Notes: generated by a model from the letters alone, not told the origin. A stretch of DNA of 64,000 nucleotides from CAJGBR01 sp045637425 (GCA_045637425.1 JAZTZL010000032.1:1-64000); one strand, 5' to 3'. Positions 8,551 through 17,324 are shown, numbered from the stretch's first letter. Program-made: numbers and translations.

Positions 8551-10854
8551 GTGAGAATTAAAATACCATATAAGGCCATTATCACCATAATTTTATCGGC
8601 AATTATGGTAATGATTTTATTGCCTGAATGGAGGCTATTTGAATCACCTTGTTCGACTGTTATTTTTTCAAAGAACGGCGAACTGCTCGGCGCACGAATA
8701 TCACAAGACCAGCAATGGAGATTCCCTCCAAGCGACTCGGTGAGTCACAAGTTCGAGCGCGCAATCATCACATTCGAGGACAAGCGTTTCTACTCACACC
8801 TAGGCGTAGACCCGCTGGCAATAGGTCGCGCTGTATCACAACTGATTAAACACGGACGGGTAGTCAGTGGCGCGAGTACACTCACAATGCAGACCGTAAG
8901 ACTTAGTCGAAATCGCCAAAACCGAAATATCACAGACAAGATAATCGAAACATTTGCAGCCCTATGGCTCGATGCCGTAAGGTCAAAACAAGAAATTCTG
9001 GCTCTATATGCTGCAAACGCACCGTTCGGAGGGAATGTCGTGGGCCTGGAAGCCGCGTCGTGGCGCTACTTCGGAAGGTCTTCGGGCGAATTGTCGTGGG
9101 CCGAAGCTGCAATGTTGGCCGTGCTGCCCAATCAGCCGTCGCTTATTCACATTAAACGCAATCGCGAATTGTTACTGGAAAAACGTAATCGACTGCTTGA
9201 AAAACTGCACAAAAACGGAGAGATAAACCAACAAGAGTACAGCCTAGCCATTGAGGAGCCGATTCCGGACGAACCGCTACCGCTGCCACGTCTAGCACCT
9301 CACCTACTCGAAAAGATGGTCAAAGAGCAAAACGGACAATCGATTACAACAACGATTGACGCCTCACTACAGCAACGCGTTACTGAAATTATGCTCGACT
9401 ACACCGAACCCTACCGAGCCAACCAAATATCCAATATGGCCTGCCTTGTAGCCGATATTCACACGGGCAATGTACTGGCATACTGCGGAAACATCTTTAC
9501 ACCCGAGAGCCCCGTTAAAGGAATGGAGGTTGATGTGATAACTGCGCCAAGAAGTAGTGGCAGTATTCTTAAGCCGCTGCTCTATGCCGCAATGCTCGAC
9601 GACGGTCAGATTCTACCACAGACTCTCATCTCGGATATTCCAATGATTAGCAAAGGGTTTGCTCCGAAGAACTACAACCGCACCTTCGAGGGCGCAGTAG
9701 CAGCCAATCAGGTCATTATCCGTTCGCTCAATGTTCCGAGCGTAAAGATGTTGCAAAGTTATGGAGTAAACCAATTCAGACTTTTGCTGCAGCAGTGCGG
9801 ACTGACTACCATAACGCGCTCTGCTGATGACTACGGACTGTCGCTCATTCTGGGCGGAGCCGAAGTCACACTCTGGGATATTACACAGCTATATATGTCT
9901 ATTGGTCGTAAGTTGCAATACCTGCCGCCTCGAGGATTGAGCCTTTGCTCAGATTCGGTTGCTGGTACCGAGCCCAAGCTGAGCAATGCTGCGCTGTGGA
10001 TTATGGCCAATGAGTTATGCAAAGTGAACCGACCCGAAGAGGAACAAGGGTGGCAATGGTTTGACAATCAGAGAAACATTTCGTGGAAAACCGGCACAAG
10101 TTATGGCAATAGAGATGGTTGGAGTATTGGTTTCACATCTGGCCACGTTGTAGCTGTATGGGTTGGTAATGCTGACGGCGAAGGGCGCCCCGGATTAACC
10201 GGAGTGGGATACGCAGCACCGATAATGTTCCGAGTATTCAACCTGTTGCCCTATGCAGCAGGTTTTGAACAGCCTGAAATCGAATTGCAAGAGGTGGAAG
10301 TGTGTAACAAAAGCGGACACATTGCCACTGACCGCTGCGCCGACACTCACACAGAAAAGATACCCGAAGCTGGAGTCGAAAGTTCAACCTGTCCATATTG
10401 CCGAGAGGTTATGCTCGATGCCCAAAGGCGCTATCGAGTCGATAGCAGATGCTATCCCGTCGGAGAAATGGTGCGCGAGAAACGATTTGTACTCCCCCCG
10501 GTCGAAGAGTGGTACTATCGCAGAAAACATCTTGATTACAAAGTACTTGAACCGCTACACCCAGATATCGAACGACTCACGACACAACACTCGCTGGAGA
10601 TACTCTTCCCTCAGTCTGGCAGCGAAGTTATACCCACTCGAGGTCTTGACGGTAATCAACAGGGAATTGTTTTTGAGGCAGTACACACTCAGCCCGATCA
10701 GGTACTTTTCTGGCATATCGATGGCTCGTTTATGGGAACGACCCAATCTGCACACCGAATCTCGTGTAACAATATCTCTACGGGGAAACATAAACTGACC
10801 GTTGTCGATCAGTTAGGGAATTCGAAAACAGTCTATTTTGTACTCTCCAAATGA
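8551..10854 (+). CDS. pbpC: Penicillin-binding protein 1C (bifunctional transglycosylase/transpeptidase)
   Basis: A 767-residue peptidoglycan synthase starting at GTG 8551. An N-terminal membrane anchor (residues 8-25) is followed by a GT51 glycosyltransferase domain with EDKRFY (Glu76) and GASTLTMQ (108-115). The transpeptidase domain has SILK (Ser338-Lys341), SLN (392-394) and KTGTS (513-517). A C-terminal beta domain typical of PBP1C (about 680-767) follows. It polymerises or repairs the cell wall on the outer face of the inner membrane. It is divergent from the alpha-2-macroglobulin gene, its usual genomic partner. The GTG start is chosen because the anchor begins there and no upstream in-frame ATG is available. 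Confidence 0.94.
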   Translation: MRIKIPYKAIITIILSAIMVMILLPEWRLFESPCSTVIFSKNGELLGARISQDQQWRFPPSDSVSHKFERAIITFEDKRFYSHLGVDPLAIGRAVSQLIKHGRVVSGASTLTMQTVRLSRNRQNRNITDKIIETFAALWLDAVRSKQEILALYAANAPFGGNVVGLEAASWRYFGRSSGELSWAEAAMLAVLPNQPSLIHIKRNRELLLEKRNRLLEKLHKNGEINQQEYSLAIEEPIPDEPLPLPRLAPHLLEKMVKEQNGQSITTTIDASLQQRVTEIMLDYTEPYRANQISNMACLVADIHTGNVLAYCGNIFTPESPVKGMEVDVITAPRSSGSILKPLLYAAMLDDGQILPQTLISDIPMISKGFAPKNYNRTFEGAVAANQVIIRSLNVPSVKMLQSYGVNQFRLLLQQCGLTTITRSADDYGLSLILGGAEVTLWDITQLYMSIGRKLQYLPPRGLSLCSDSVAGTEPKLSNAALWIMANELCKVNRPEEEQGWQWFDNQRNISWKTGTSYGNRDGWSIGFTSGHVVAVWVGNADGEGRPGLTGVGYAAPIMFRVFNLLPYAAGFEQPEIELQEVEVCNKSGHIATDRCADTHTEKIPEAGVESSTCPYCREVMLDAQRRYRVDSRCYPVGEMVREKRFVLPPVEEWYYRRKHLDYKVLEPLHPDIERLTTQHSLEILFPQSGSEVIPTRGLDGNQQGIVFEAVHTQPDQVLFWHIDGSFMGTTQSAHRISCNNISTGKHKLTVVDQLGNSKTVYFVLSK

Positions 10855-10948
10855 TGACAAAGTCATATTTTAATCTTCAAATTTTCTTATTTTGAAGTGA
10901 CAGTGTGCTATTTGTAATGCAGAATAATAAACTATCACAAAAAGAGAT

Positions 10949-10956
10949 TAAATTTG
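10949..10956 (+). promoter_or_regulatory. -7 element of the EamA transporter gene
   Basis: TAAATTTG lies 22 bases before the ATG at 10978. A TTG inside this element is in frame with the gene but cannot be the start if the element is the promoter. Confidence 0.55.
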
Positions 10957-10977
10957 CGCGAAACTAAAAAAGACAAA

Positions 10978-11868
10978 ATGAAATCTGTGAGTAAAAATGC
11001 GATTATAGGTTATCCCGCAGGAATAATTACGGGGATAACGTATGGACTGAATCCTCTATTTGGAATGCCTTTGATGAATGAGGGGGTCGCAGTAGTGTCC
11101 ATATTATTCTTTCGCTATTTTTTTGCAGTGTTGCTACTCGGAGGATTTTTGCTGCTCAAAGGCGAACGCTTTAAGGTCTCGGGAAAACAGATGGCCATTC
11201 TGTGTTTGCTCGGATTGTTGTACACCTCAAGTAGCATCTGTCTGTTTGAAGCGTACAAATATATTCCCTCCGGACTCGCTACCACGCTGATTTTTCTCTA
11301 TCCCGTATTGGTGGCAATTATTATGGTGTTTCTGAAAGTAGTGCCATCGTGGCAGGTGTGGCTTGCAATTATAGCAACATTCGTTGGGGTGATAATTATG
11401 ACTCAGGGCGATTCAATCCAGACTATCAATCCGATAGGTGTTTTGTTGTCTTTGGGTTCGGCACTTGTTTATGCCATATTCATTATAATCATAAATCGGA
11501 ATAAAACCATCAGTGAGATACCAAATTCTCTTTTGACATTCTACGCACTACTAGTTGGGGCAGTTGTTTTTCTTGGGCGATCACTCTTCTCAGAAACAGT
11601 AATTTATACCGGAATCGACAGTTACTCACTTTGGCTGAATCTTATCGGACTTGCAATATTGCCTACAATTGTATCGACTGCAACTCTGGCCATTGCGACT
11701 CGGAACATAGGTGCAACGAAAGCGTCAGTACTCGGAGTATTCGAGCCTATTACGGCTATTATGGTCGGCACACTTGTTTTCAACGAGGCGCTAACTTCAA
11801 ATATTATAATCGGGATTGTAATCTCAGTGGCTGCAGTCACATTTATGATTGCATCAACCAAGCGATAA
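10978..11868 (+). CDS. EamA-family (DMT superfamily) transporter
   Basis: An integral membrane protein of 296 residues from the ATG at 10978. It has about ten hydrophobic segments in two related halves, the usual layout of EamA permeases. The first half includes GITYGLNPLFG and the middle FRYFFAVLLLGGFLL. The second half ends in LGVFEPITAIMVGTLVFNEAL, a typical EamA signature around the ninth segment. Such proteins export small metabolites such as amino acids or nucleobase-related compounds, but the substrate cannot be told from sequence. It stands alone between its own promoter and the next gene's promoter. Confidence 0.85.
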   Translation: MKSVSKNAIIGYPAGIITGITYGLNPLFGMPLMNEGVAVVSILFFRYFFAVLLLGGFLLLKGERFKVSGKQMAILCLLGLLYTSSSICLFEAYKYIPSGLATTLIFLYPVLVAIIMVFLKVVPSWQVWLAIIATFVGVIIMTQGDSIQTINPIGVLLSLGSALVYAIFIIIINRNKTISEIPNSLLTFYALLVGAVVFLGRSLFSETVIYTGIDSYSLWLNLIGLAILPTIVSTATLAIATRNIGATKASVLGVFEPITAIMVGTLVFNEALTSNIIIGIVISVAAVTFMIASTKR

Positions 11869-11982
11869 AAACGAGTTTTTAATTATCTCCATTATCGAAT
11901 ATTTTATATCCGATAATTCTAAACAGACAGAACCATTACACTATTTGTGAGGAAAAATGAAAAATATCTCGTAAAAAAAAGT

Positions 11983-11990
11983 TAAATTTG
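11983..11990 (+). promoter_or_regulatory. -7 element of the LtaS-like gene
   Basis: TAAATTTG, 24 bases before ATG 12015. As with the previous gene, an in-frame TTG lies inside this element and is rejected as a start. Confidence 0.5.
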
Positions 11991-12014
11991 CACGATACAA
12001 ATAAAACTACTGAA

Positions 12015-13958
12015 ATGAACAATCTCTTGTTTAAGAATGAAATTACCTCGTTGCTGGCAAAACTCGGAGTGCTGTATATCATACTGATGCTTTGTCGGGT
12101 AGTATTCTACATAATCAACGCAGACACAATCGGCGCAATAACGGCCGAAGAATTCCCCTCACTGCTGACCGGCGCATTTATCTTCGACAGCGTTTCAATA
12201 TTCTATGTAAACTGTCTGTTCGTACTGTTCACCGTGCTGCCTGTAAGAATCAGATACAAAAGATGGTATCGAAAAGTCTTGATGTGGCTCTACTGCGTAA
12301 TCAACACTTTCGTAGTTATCATAAACTTCTCAGACGCTATCTATTTCCATTTCGCCAAGAAACGCTTTACTGCCGAGGAGTTCCATTTTACGGATAACGA
12401 TAACACCTCGACAATCATTTTCAAGGCATTAGGTGAAAATTGGTATTGGGCATTGGTTGCAATTTTGCTGATATGGTTAATCGTCTGGAACTACCGCAAA
12501 CTCGATAATTTCTCACGCGAATACCGACTCAAGAAGGCTATTTTTTACTCGTTCTATGGTTTATTGACACTTGCGGCTCCGGTTTTGATGTGGGGCATCA
12601 CTCGTGGCGGACTGAGCCACGCAGTGCGACCAATCACTCTGAGCAACGCTACCCAATACACCACAGATAGCAATAAGGCCCAATTGATTCTCAGCAATCC
12701 ATTCTGTATTATCCGCACTCACAGTGCAAAGCCGTTTCAGGCTAAAAAATATTTTTCAGCCGAAGAACTCGAGTCGCTCTATACACCCGACCACTACCCA
12801 ACTGACTCAATGAAGAGTCTCGGTCGCAAGAATATCGTAATCTTTACGCTCGAAAGTTTCAGCCGCGAACACTCTGCGCTGCTGAACCCCGAACTATATG
12901 AGCCAAACGAAAAGGTAATTCCGTTCCTCGACTCGCTTATGACCGAATCGCTGACATTCACCGACGCATTCGCAAACGGCCGCAAGTCTATCGATGCACT
13001 GCCATCAATTATTGCTTCGATACCTTCGTTCGAACGCCCATTCGTACTTAGAAATCAATCGGTTGCTCCTATTAAAGGACTACCCGCAATGTTGAACGAT
13101 ATGGGTTACACCACGGCATTCTTCAGCGGCGCACAACGCAACTCGATGGGTTTCGTAGCATTTGCGAAGAATGCTGGTATGCAGTTGCACTTCACACGCG
13201 AAGAGTTCGAAGAGAAGAAAGGTCGTATTGAATTCGACGGCTATTGGGGCATCTGGGACGAACCATTTATGTTGTATATGTGCGAAGAGCTCTCTAACTT
13301 CAAGGAGCCATTCTTCGCAGACATCTTCACGCTGAGTTCACACCACCCATTTGTAGTCCCCAAAGAGTATGAATATCTGCCCGCAGGTAGAACAAAAATA
13401 CATCGTCCTGCAAGTTATACCGACTTATCACTCAGAAGATTCTTCGAGTTGGCAGCAAAACAGCCGTGGTATAAAAATACGATTTTTGTATTCTGTTCGG
13501 ACCACGTATCGTCTGAGACATTTGCTCCGAAAACCAAGACTGTAACGGGAAATACTCAGATTTTGATGGCAATCTACACGCCAGACGGTTCGCTGCCTAA
13601 GGGGTATGATTCGCTGCCAGCACAACAGGCGGACATTATGCCTACGCTGCTGGGACTCGTCGGAAACAAAGAGCCGTTTATGGCATTCGGTAACGATCTT
13701 GTAAATGGCAATAGGCCTCGTGTGGCAATCAGTTCTGATGGCGAATTGTATCAGATTATCAGTGACTCATTGGTGTTGTTCTACGACTCACGAGCGGAAA
13801 AGATTTCAAGCGTCTATACTAGACAAGATACTCTGCAAAAAAATAATGTGTATACTGCAGACGACCCTGCACAACTCAACCTCGAGAAATACCTCAAAGC
13901 CGTAATCCAATCTTACGGCGAACGTATCGAACAAAGAAATTATCTGCCAAAGAGATAA
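12015..13958 (+). CDS. LtaS/OpgB-like phosphoglycerol transferase (alkaline-phosphatase superfamily)
   Basis: The protein has 647 residues from the ATG at 12015. The first ~220 residues hold five membrane segments. The rest is a periplasmic sulfatase-fold domain. Motifs in order are NIVIFTLESFSREH (metal-binding Glu), FANGRKSIDALPS (nucleophile position), FADIFTLSSHHPF and FVFCSDHV (metal-binding Asp-His). In LtaS the nucleophile is threonine. Here the equivalent position appears to be Ser in GRKS. The family moves phosphoglycerol from phosphatidylglycerol, or phosphoethanolamine, onto a glycan or lipid. A Gram-negative has no lipoteichoic acid, so the acceptor may be a periplasmic glucan or a surface glycan. 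It lies alone, followed by pepP with its own promoter. Confidence 0.82.
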   Translation: MNNLLFKNEITSLLAKLGVLYIILMLCRVVFYIINADTIGAITAEEFPSLLTGAFIFDSVSIFYVNCLFVLFTVLPVRIRYKRWYRKVLMWLYCVINTFVVIINFSDAIYFHFAKKRFTAEEFHFTDNDNTSTIIFKALGENWYWALVAILLIWLIVWNYRKLDNFSREYRLKKAIFYSFYGLLTLAAPVLMWGITRGGLSHAVRPITLSNATQYTTDSNKAQLILSNPFCIIRTHSAKPFQAKKYFSAEELESLYTPDHYPTDSMKSLGRKNIVIFTLESFSREHSALLNPELYEPNEKVIPFLDSLMTESLTFTDAFANGRKSIDALPSIIASIPSFERPFVLRNQSVAPIKGLPAMLNDMGYTTAFFSGAQRNSMGFVAFAKNAGMQLHFTREEFEEKKGRIEFDGYWGIWDEPFMLYMCEELSNFKEPFFADIFTLSSHHPFVVPKEYEYLPAGRTKIHRPASYTDLSLRRFFELAAKQPWYKNTIFVFCSDHVSSETFAPKTKTVTGNTQILMAIYTPDGSLPKGYDSLPAQQADIMPTLLGLVGNKEPFMAFGNDLVNGNRPRVAISSDGELYQIISDSLVLFYDSRAEKISSVYTRQDTLQKNNVYTADDPAQLNLEKYLKAVIQSYGERIEQRNYLPKR

Positions 13959-13975
13959 TATTTCATAATTTTTGC

Positions 13976-13983
13976 TAACTTTG
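13976..13983 (+). promoter_or_regulatory. -7 element of the aminopeptidase P gene
   Basis: TAACTTTG fits TAnnTTTG and lies 37 bases upstream of ATG 14021. Confidence 0.6.
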
Positions 13984-14020
13984 CGAGTAATGAAAATTAA
14001 TTAACTAAAAAATAAAAAAT

Positions 14021-15412
14021 ATGTTCAGCAAAGAGACTTACATCGAACGCCGCAACCAACTCAGACAATCGGTTAAAAGCGGTATCATATTGTTGCTGGG
14101 TAACTCAGAACAACCCGCAAACTATCGTTCAAACACATTCCACTTCCGTCAGGATAGTAACTTCCTCTACTACTTCGGTCTTAACGTAGCAGATTTCGCA
14201 GGCGTTATCGACATCGAAGCTGGTACTGAGTGTATCTATGGCGACGACTACACCGTAGACGATATCGTATGGATGGGTCCGCAACCTTCGACTCAGGATT
14301 TGGCTGAAAGCGTAGGCGTGAAGTCTGGTCTGCCCGTAAGAGAATTGTACACTACAATCTCTAATGCTATTAAACTCGGTCGTAGAATTCACATTTTGCC
14401 TCCATACCGCGAAGCAAATATGTTGAAGTTGCAAGGTTTGCTGGGTGTAAGCACTGACAGAATTAAAGATTACGTTTCAACAGAATTGATTCAAGCCGTA
14501 GTAGCAATGCGCGAAATCAAGTCTGAAGAAGAAATTGCAGAAATCGACCGCGCGTGTGAAATCGGCTGGAGAATGCACACTACAGCAATGAAGATGTGTG
14601 CTCCGGGCGTAGTTGAACGCGAAATCGCAGGTGCTATCGAAGGCATCGCACTCTCTTATGGTAGCGGCGTTTCATTCCACTCAATTGTATCTCAAAACGG
14701 TGAAACACTGCACAACCACAATCATAACAACATTTTGGAAGATGGCCGTCTGTTGTTGGTTGACGCTGGTGCTGAATCTACAATGAACTACTGTAGCGAC
14801 TACACTCGCACAATGCCTGTAAACGGTAAGTTCTCATCTCGCCAACGCGATATCTACAACATCGTTTTGGCAGCACACGACCGTGCTATCGAATTGGCTC
14901 GTCCAGATGTAACTTATCAAGAAATCCACCGCGAAACTGCTCGCACTATCGCAGAAGGTCTGACTTCATTGGGCTTGATGAAGGGTTCGGTTGATGACAT
15001 CGTAGCAAATGGTGCTACAGCAATGTTCTTCCCGCACGGACTCGGTCACCAAATGGGTCTTGATGTTCACGATATGGAAGACCTCGGCGAAAAATATGTT
15101 GGTTATGACAAAGAGGTTGAACGTAGCACTCAGTTCGGTATCGCATCACTCAGAATGGGCAAACGCCTCAAAGTTGGTACAGTACTCACAGACGAACCGG
15201 GTATCTATTTCATTCCTGCATTGATTGACAAATGGCAGAACGAAAAGATTAACAACCAATTCATTAACTTCGATAAGGTTAGAGAATATATCGGTTTCGG
15301 TGGTATTCGTATCGAAGATGACTTGTTGATTACACCTACAGGAAATCGTGTTATGGGTCCGAAACGTATCCCCGTAACTGTTGAAGAGATTGAAGCATTT
15401 ATGGCAAAATAA
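14021..15412 (+). CDS. pepP: Xaa-Pro aminopeptidase (aminopeptidase P, M24B)
   Basis: A 463-residue cytoplasmic metallopeptidase that removes N-terminal residues preceding proline. The N-terminal creatinase-like domain has SNTFHFRQDSNFLYYFGL. The C-terminal pita-bread domain holds the five dinuclear metal ligands: Asp in LLVDAGAES, Asp in YCSDYTRTMP, His in FPHGLGHQMG, Glu in LTDEPGIYF and Glu in GIRIEDDLL. There is no signal peptide. The length is normal for the family. The gene has a good promoter and a terminator and stands alone. It may finish digestion of proline-rich dipeptides together with the DPP IV at the left of the window, although the two are not linked. Confidence 0.95.
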   Translation: MFSKETYIERRNQLRQSVKSGIILLLGNSEQPANYRSNTFHFRQDSNFLYYFGLNVADFAGVIDIEAGTECIYGDDYTVDDIVWMGPQPSTQDLAESVGVKSGLPVRELYTTISNAIKLGRRIHILPPYREANMLKLQGLLGVSTDRIKDYVSTELIQAVVAMREIKSEEEIAEIDRACEIGWRMHTTAMKMCAPGVVEREIAGAIEGIALSYGSGVSFHSIVSQNGETLHNHNHNNILEDGRLLLVDAGAESTMNYCSDYTRTMPVNGKFSSRQRDIYNIVLAAHDRAIELARPDVTYQEIHRETARTIAEGLTSLGLMKGSVDDIVANGATAMFFPHGLGHQMGLDVHDMEDLGEKYVGYDKEVERSTQFGIASLRMGKRLKVGTVLTDEPGIYFIPALIDKWQNEKINNQFINFDKVREYIGFGGIRIEDDLLITPTGNRVMGPKRIPVTVEEIEAFMAK

Positions 15413-15432
15413 TCCCATAAATATACTAAAAA

Positions 15433-15469
15433 AAGCAACCTGCCCGAACTTTCAGGCAGGTTGTTTTTT
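15433..15469 (+). terminator. Terminator of the aminopeptidase P gene
   Basis: CAACCTGCC (15436-15444) pairs with GGCAGGTTG (15455-15463), followed by six T. Confidence 0.85.
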
Positions 15470-15497
15470 CATTGTAACACCTTTATATATAAGGGAC

Positions 15498-15530
15498 TAT
15501 TTTTTTCTTATTTTTTTCTTATTTTTTTCT
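15498..15530. repeat. Three tandem copies of an 11-bp T-rich unit
   Basis: TATTTTTTTCT occurs at 15498-15508, 15509-15519 and 15520-15530 without a mismatch. It sits between the convergent pepP and ftsY genes. On the minus strand it becomes an A-rich tract downstream of ftsY. Confidence 0.9.
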
Positions 15531-15581
15531 TTATTAAATTTTATTGAGAAAAATCTGAAGAAAATAAACTGAAAAAATTTT

Positions 15582-16556
15582 TTAGCCCAATAGGGTTTCG
15601 ACGAATGCATCGCGGTCGAATACCTGCAACTGGTCAATACCCTCGCCGACACCAATATAGACTACGGGAATTTTAAATTGGTCGCTGATACCCAGCACCA
15701 CCCCACCGCGAGCCGTACCGTCAAGTTTCGTAATAGCCAACGACGTAACGTGCGTAGCCTGTGTAAACTGACGTGCCTGTTCAAAGGCGTTCTGCCCTGT
15801 CGAGCCGTCGAGCACCAACATCACCTGATGAGGTGCGTCGGGAATAACCTTCTGCATTACGTTGCGAATCTTTGTCAATTCGTTCATCAGGTTAATCTTA
15901 TTGTGCAGACGACCTGCAGTGTCAATCAACACTACATCAGCGCCGTTTGCCTTAGCCGATGATAGCGTATCGAATGCTACAGAGGCAGGGTCTGATCCCA
16001 TCTGCTGGCGCACAAGTGTAGCACCGGAACGGTCTGCCCAAACCTGCAACTGGTCGATAGCTGCAGCTCGGAACGTATCCGCTGCACCAATATAAACCTT
16101 TTTACCATCGGCTACGAGACGTGCTGCCAACTTACCGATTGTCGTAGTCTTACCCACGCCGTTTACTCCGACCACCATAACTACATAGGGATTCTTCGAG
16201 CCGAAATCAAAGCCGAGTTCAGTCAGATTCTCAGACTTATTCTCAGACAACATCGAAGCAGTCTCTTCCCTCAGAATCAAATTCAACTCACTTGTATTTA
16301 GATATTTATCTCGTGCTACACGTTTTTCGATTCGCTCAATGATGCGGCGTGTAGTCTCCACCCCCACGTCTGATGTAATCAGAGCCTCCTCCAGATTGTC
16401 CAATACTTCGTCATCGACTTTGGATTTTCCGGCGATTGCGCGCCCGATTTTCGAAAAGATGCTCTGTTTGCTCTTTTCGAGTCCACTGTTCAGATTCTGA
16501 CGATTCTCTTTTTCTTGAGTCTTTTTATCTTTCGAGAAGAAATTGAATATACCCAT
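15582..16556 (-). CDS. ftsY: Signal recognition particle receptor FtsY
   Basis: The protein has 324 residues from the ATG at 16554-16556. The longer reading from 16595 begins inside the promoter. FtsY is the SRP-receptor GTPase that docks ribosomes making membrane proteins at the inner membrane. After a short basic/acidic A region comes the N domain and the G domain. The P loop is GVNGVGKTTTIGKLA. Further motifs are DTFRAAAIDQL, DTAGRLHNK and TKLDGTARGG. Unlike E. coli FtsY it has almost no acidic extension, which is normal in this phylum. It lies downstream of bL28-bL33-DUF4295, a conserved Bacteroidota order, but a terminator and a fresh -7 element precede it. Confidence 0.95.
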   Translation of the reverse strand: MGIFNFFSKDKKTQEKENRQNLNSGLEKSKQSIFSKIGRAIAGKSKVDDEVLDNLEEALITSDVGVETTRRIIERIEKRVARDKYLNTSELNLILREETASMLSENKSENLTELGFDFGSKNPYVVMVVGVNGVGKTTTIGKLAARLVADGKKVYIGAADTFRAAAIDQLQVWADRSGATLVRQQMGSDPASVAFDTLSSAKANGADVVLIDTAGRLHNKINLMNELTKIRNVMQKVIPDAPHQVMLVLDGSTGQNAFEQARQFTQATHVTSLAITKLDGTARGGVVLGISDQFKIPVVYIGVGEGIDQLQVFDRDAFVETLLG

Positions 16557-16584
16557 AACAACTTTTGTCTTAAATATAACCGAA

Positions 16585-16592
16585 CAAAAATA
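16585..16592 (-). promoter_or_regulatory. ftsY: -7 element of ftsY
   Basis: Minus-strand TATTTTTG, 28 bases before the ATG at 16556 and touching the upstream terminator. Confidence 0.45.
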
Positions 16593-16593
16593 C

Positions 16594-16623
16594 AAAAAGC
16601 CTTTTAATTAAAAAAGGCTTTTT
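16594..16623 (-). terminator. Terminator of the bL28-bL33-DUF4295 operon
   Basis: AAAAAGCCTTTT (16594-16605) pairs with AAAAGGCTTTTT (16612-16623). On the minus strand the hairpin follows the DUF4295 stop by about 22 bases and ends in T5. Confidence 0.8.
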
Positions 16624-16645
16624 GTATTAAGATGCGGAAAAACGA

Positions 16646-16801
16646 CTATTTCTTAGCGAAAAAATCTTTAACCTCTTCGTTTGCTACGATTTCTTCTTTG
16701 AATGCGTAAGCACCGGTTTTTTCCGATTTCACCATCTTAATACACTTGGTAAAGGCCTTACCGTTACCAGTTTTCAGTGTTGCGACTACTTTCTTTGCCA
16801 T
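16646..16801 (-). CDS. DUF4295 small ribosome-associated protein
   Basis: The protein has 51 residues, starting MAKKVVATLKTGNGKAFTK and ending DFFAKK. It is very basic and lysine-rich. Length and position directly after rpmG match the Bacteroidota-specific DUF4295 family, which always travels with bL28 and bL33. A role at the ribosome is inferred from this linkage and composition; no biochemical function is known to me. The gap to rpmG is 10 bases, so they are co-transcribed. Confidence 0.88.
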   Translation of the reverse strand: MAKKVVATLKTGNGKAFTKCIKMVKSEKTGAYAFKEEIVANEEVKDFFAKK

Positions 16802-16811
16802 AACCTAACGA

Positions 16812-16994
16812 TTATTTAATTTCACGGTGAACAGTTACTCGCTTCAGATAAGGATTGTATTTTTTACGTTCCAATCTGTCCGGAGTGTTCTTTTTGTTTT
16901 TAGTTGTGATGTACCTTGACATTCCCGGTACTCCACTCTCTTTTTGTTCGGTGCATTCGAGAATGACCTGAACACGATTACCTTTCTTTGCCAT
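16812..16994 (-). CDS. rpmG: 50S ribosomal protein bL33
   Basis: A protein of 60 residues with the typical bL33 core ECTEQKESG and the C-terminal KKYNPYLKRVTVHRE. It has only one cysteine, so it is the zinc-free (C-minus) form of bL33. It lies 5 bases downstream of rpmB on the minus strand and 10 bases upstream of DUF4295. Confidence 0.96.
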   Translation of the reverse strand: MAKKGNRVQVILECTEQKESGVPGMSRYITTKNKKNTPDRLERKKYNPYLKRVTVHREIK

Positions 16995-16999
16995 CGCTC

Positions 17000-17233
17000 T
17001 TAGTAGATTTTAGCGGGAGCTTTTGCTTCTTTCAGAGCAGCTGCAAGACCCTTTTTGTTAATAGTTCTCATACCTGCCGCAGATACTTTCAAAGTAATCC
17101 AGCGACCTTCTTCTTCGAGGAAGTAACGTTTCGTTCTCAAATTCGGACTGAAACGTCTTTTGGTTTTGACGTTAGAGTGAGATACGTTGTGTCCCACCAT
17201 CGCCACTTTACCTGTGATTTCGCAGATTTTCAT
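17000..17233 (-). CDS. rpmB: 50S ribosomal protein bL28
   Basis: A protein of 77 residues beginning MKICEITGKVAMVGHNVSHS, with the family's NVKTKRRFSPNL segment and a basic C-terminus. It is the first gene of the rpmB-rpmG-DUF4295 operon and has an excellent promoter just upstream. The zinc-binding cysteine pairs found in some bL28 proteins are absent. Confidence 0.96.
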   Translation of the reverse strand: MKICEITGKVAMVGHNVSHSNVKTKRRFSPNLRTKRYFLEEEGRWITLKVSAAGMRTINKKGLAAALKEAKAPAKIY

Positions 17234-17269
17234 TTCGTTCAGTTATTTCCGTTAATACAAAATAGGCCA

Positions 17270-17300
17270 CAAAGGTACTCCTTTTTCTCTATTCTGCAAA
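17270..17300 (-). promoter_or_regulatory. Promoter of the rpmB operon
   Basis: Minus-strand TACCTTTG (17270-17277) with TTTG (17297-17300) 19 bases further upstream: a full consensus match. Confidence 0.8.
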
Positions 17301-17324
17301 ATTTTTCAAGCTTTTTCTTTCTAT

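Noticed and set aside
8505..8588. N-terminal extension of the alpha-2-macroglobulin
   Set aside because: It would cross the -7 element at 8533 and overlap the divergent pbpC. The start at 8504 directly gives the membrane anchor.
11891..11917. Inverted repeat ATTATCG / CGATAAT upstream of the LtaS-like gene
   Set aside because: The arms are only seven AT-rich bases with no T run; chance occurrence in AT-rich spacer DNA is likely.
16557..16595. N-terminal extension of FtsY
   Set aside because: It begins in the upstream terminator and contains the promoter element; MGIFNFFSKDKK is the normal FtsY start.
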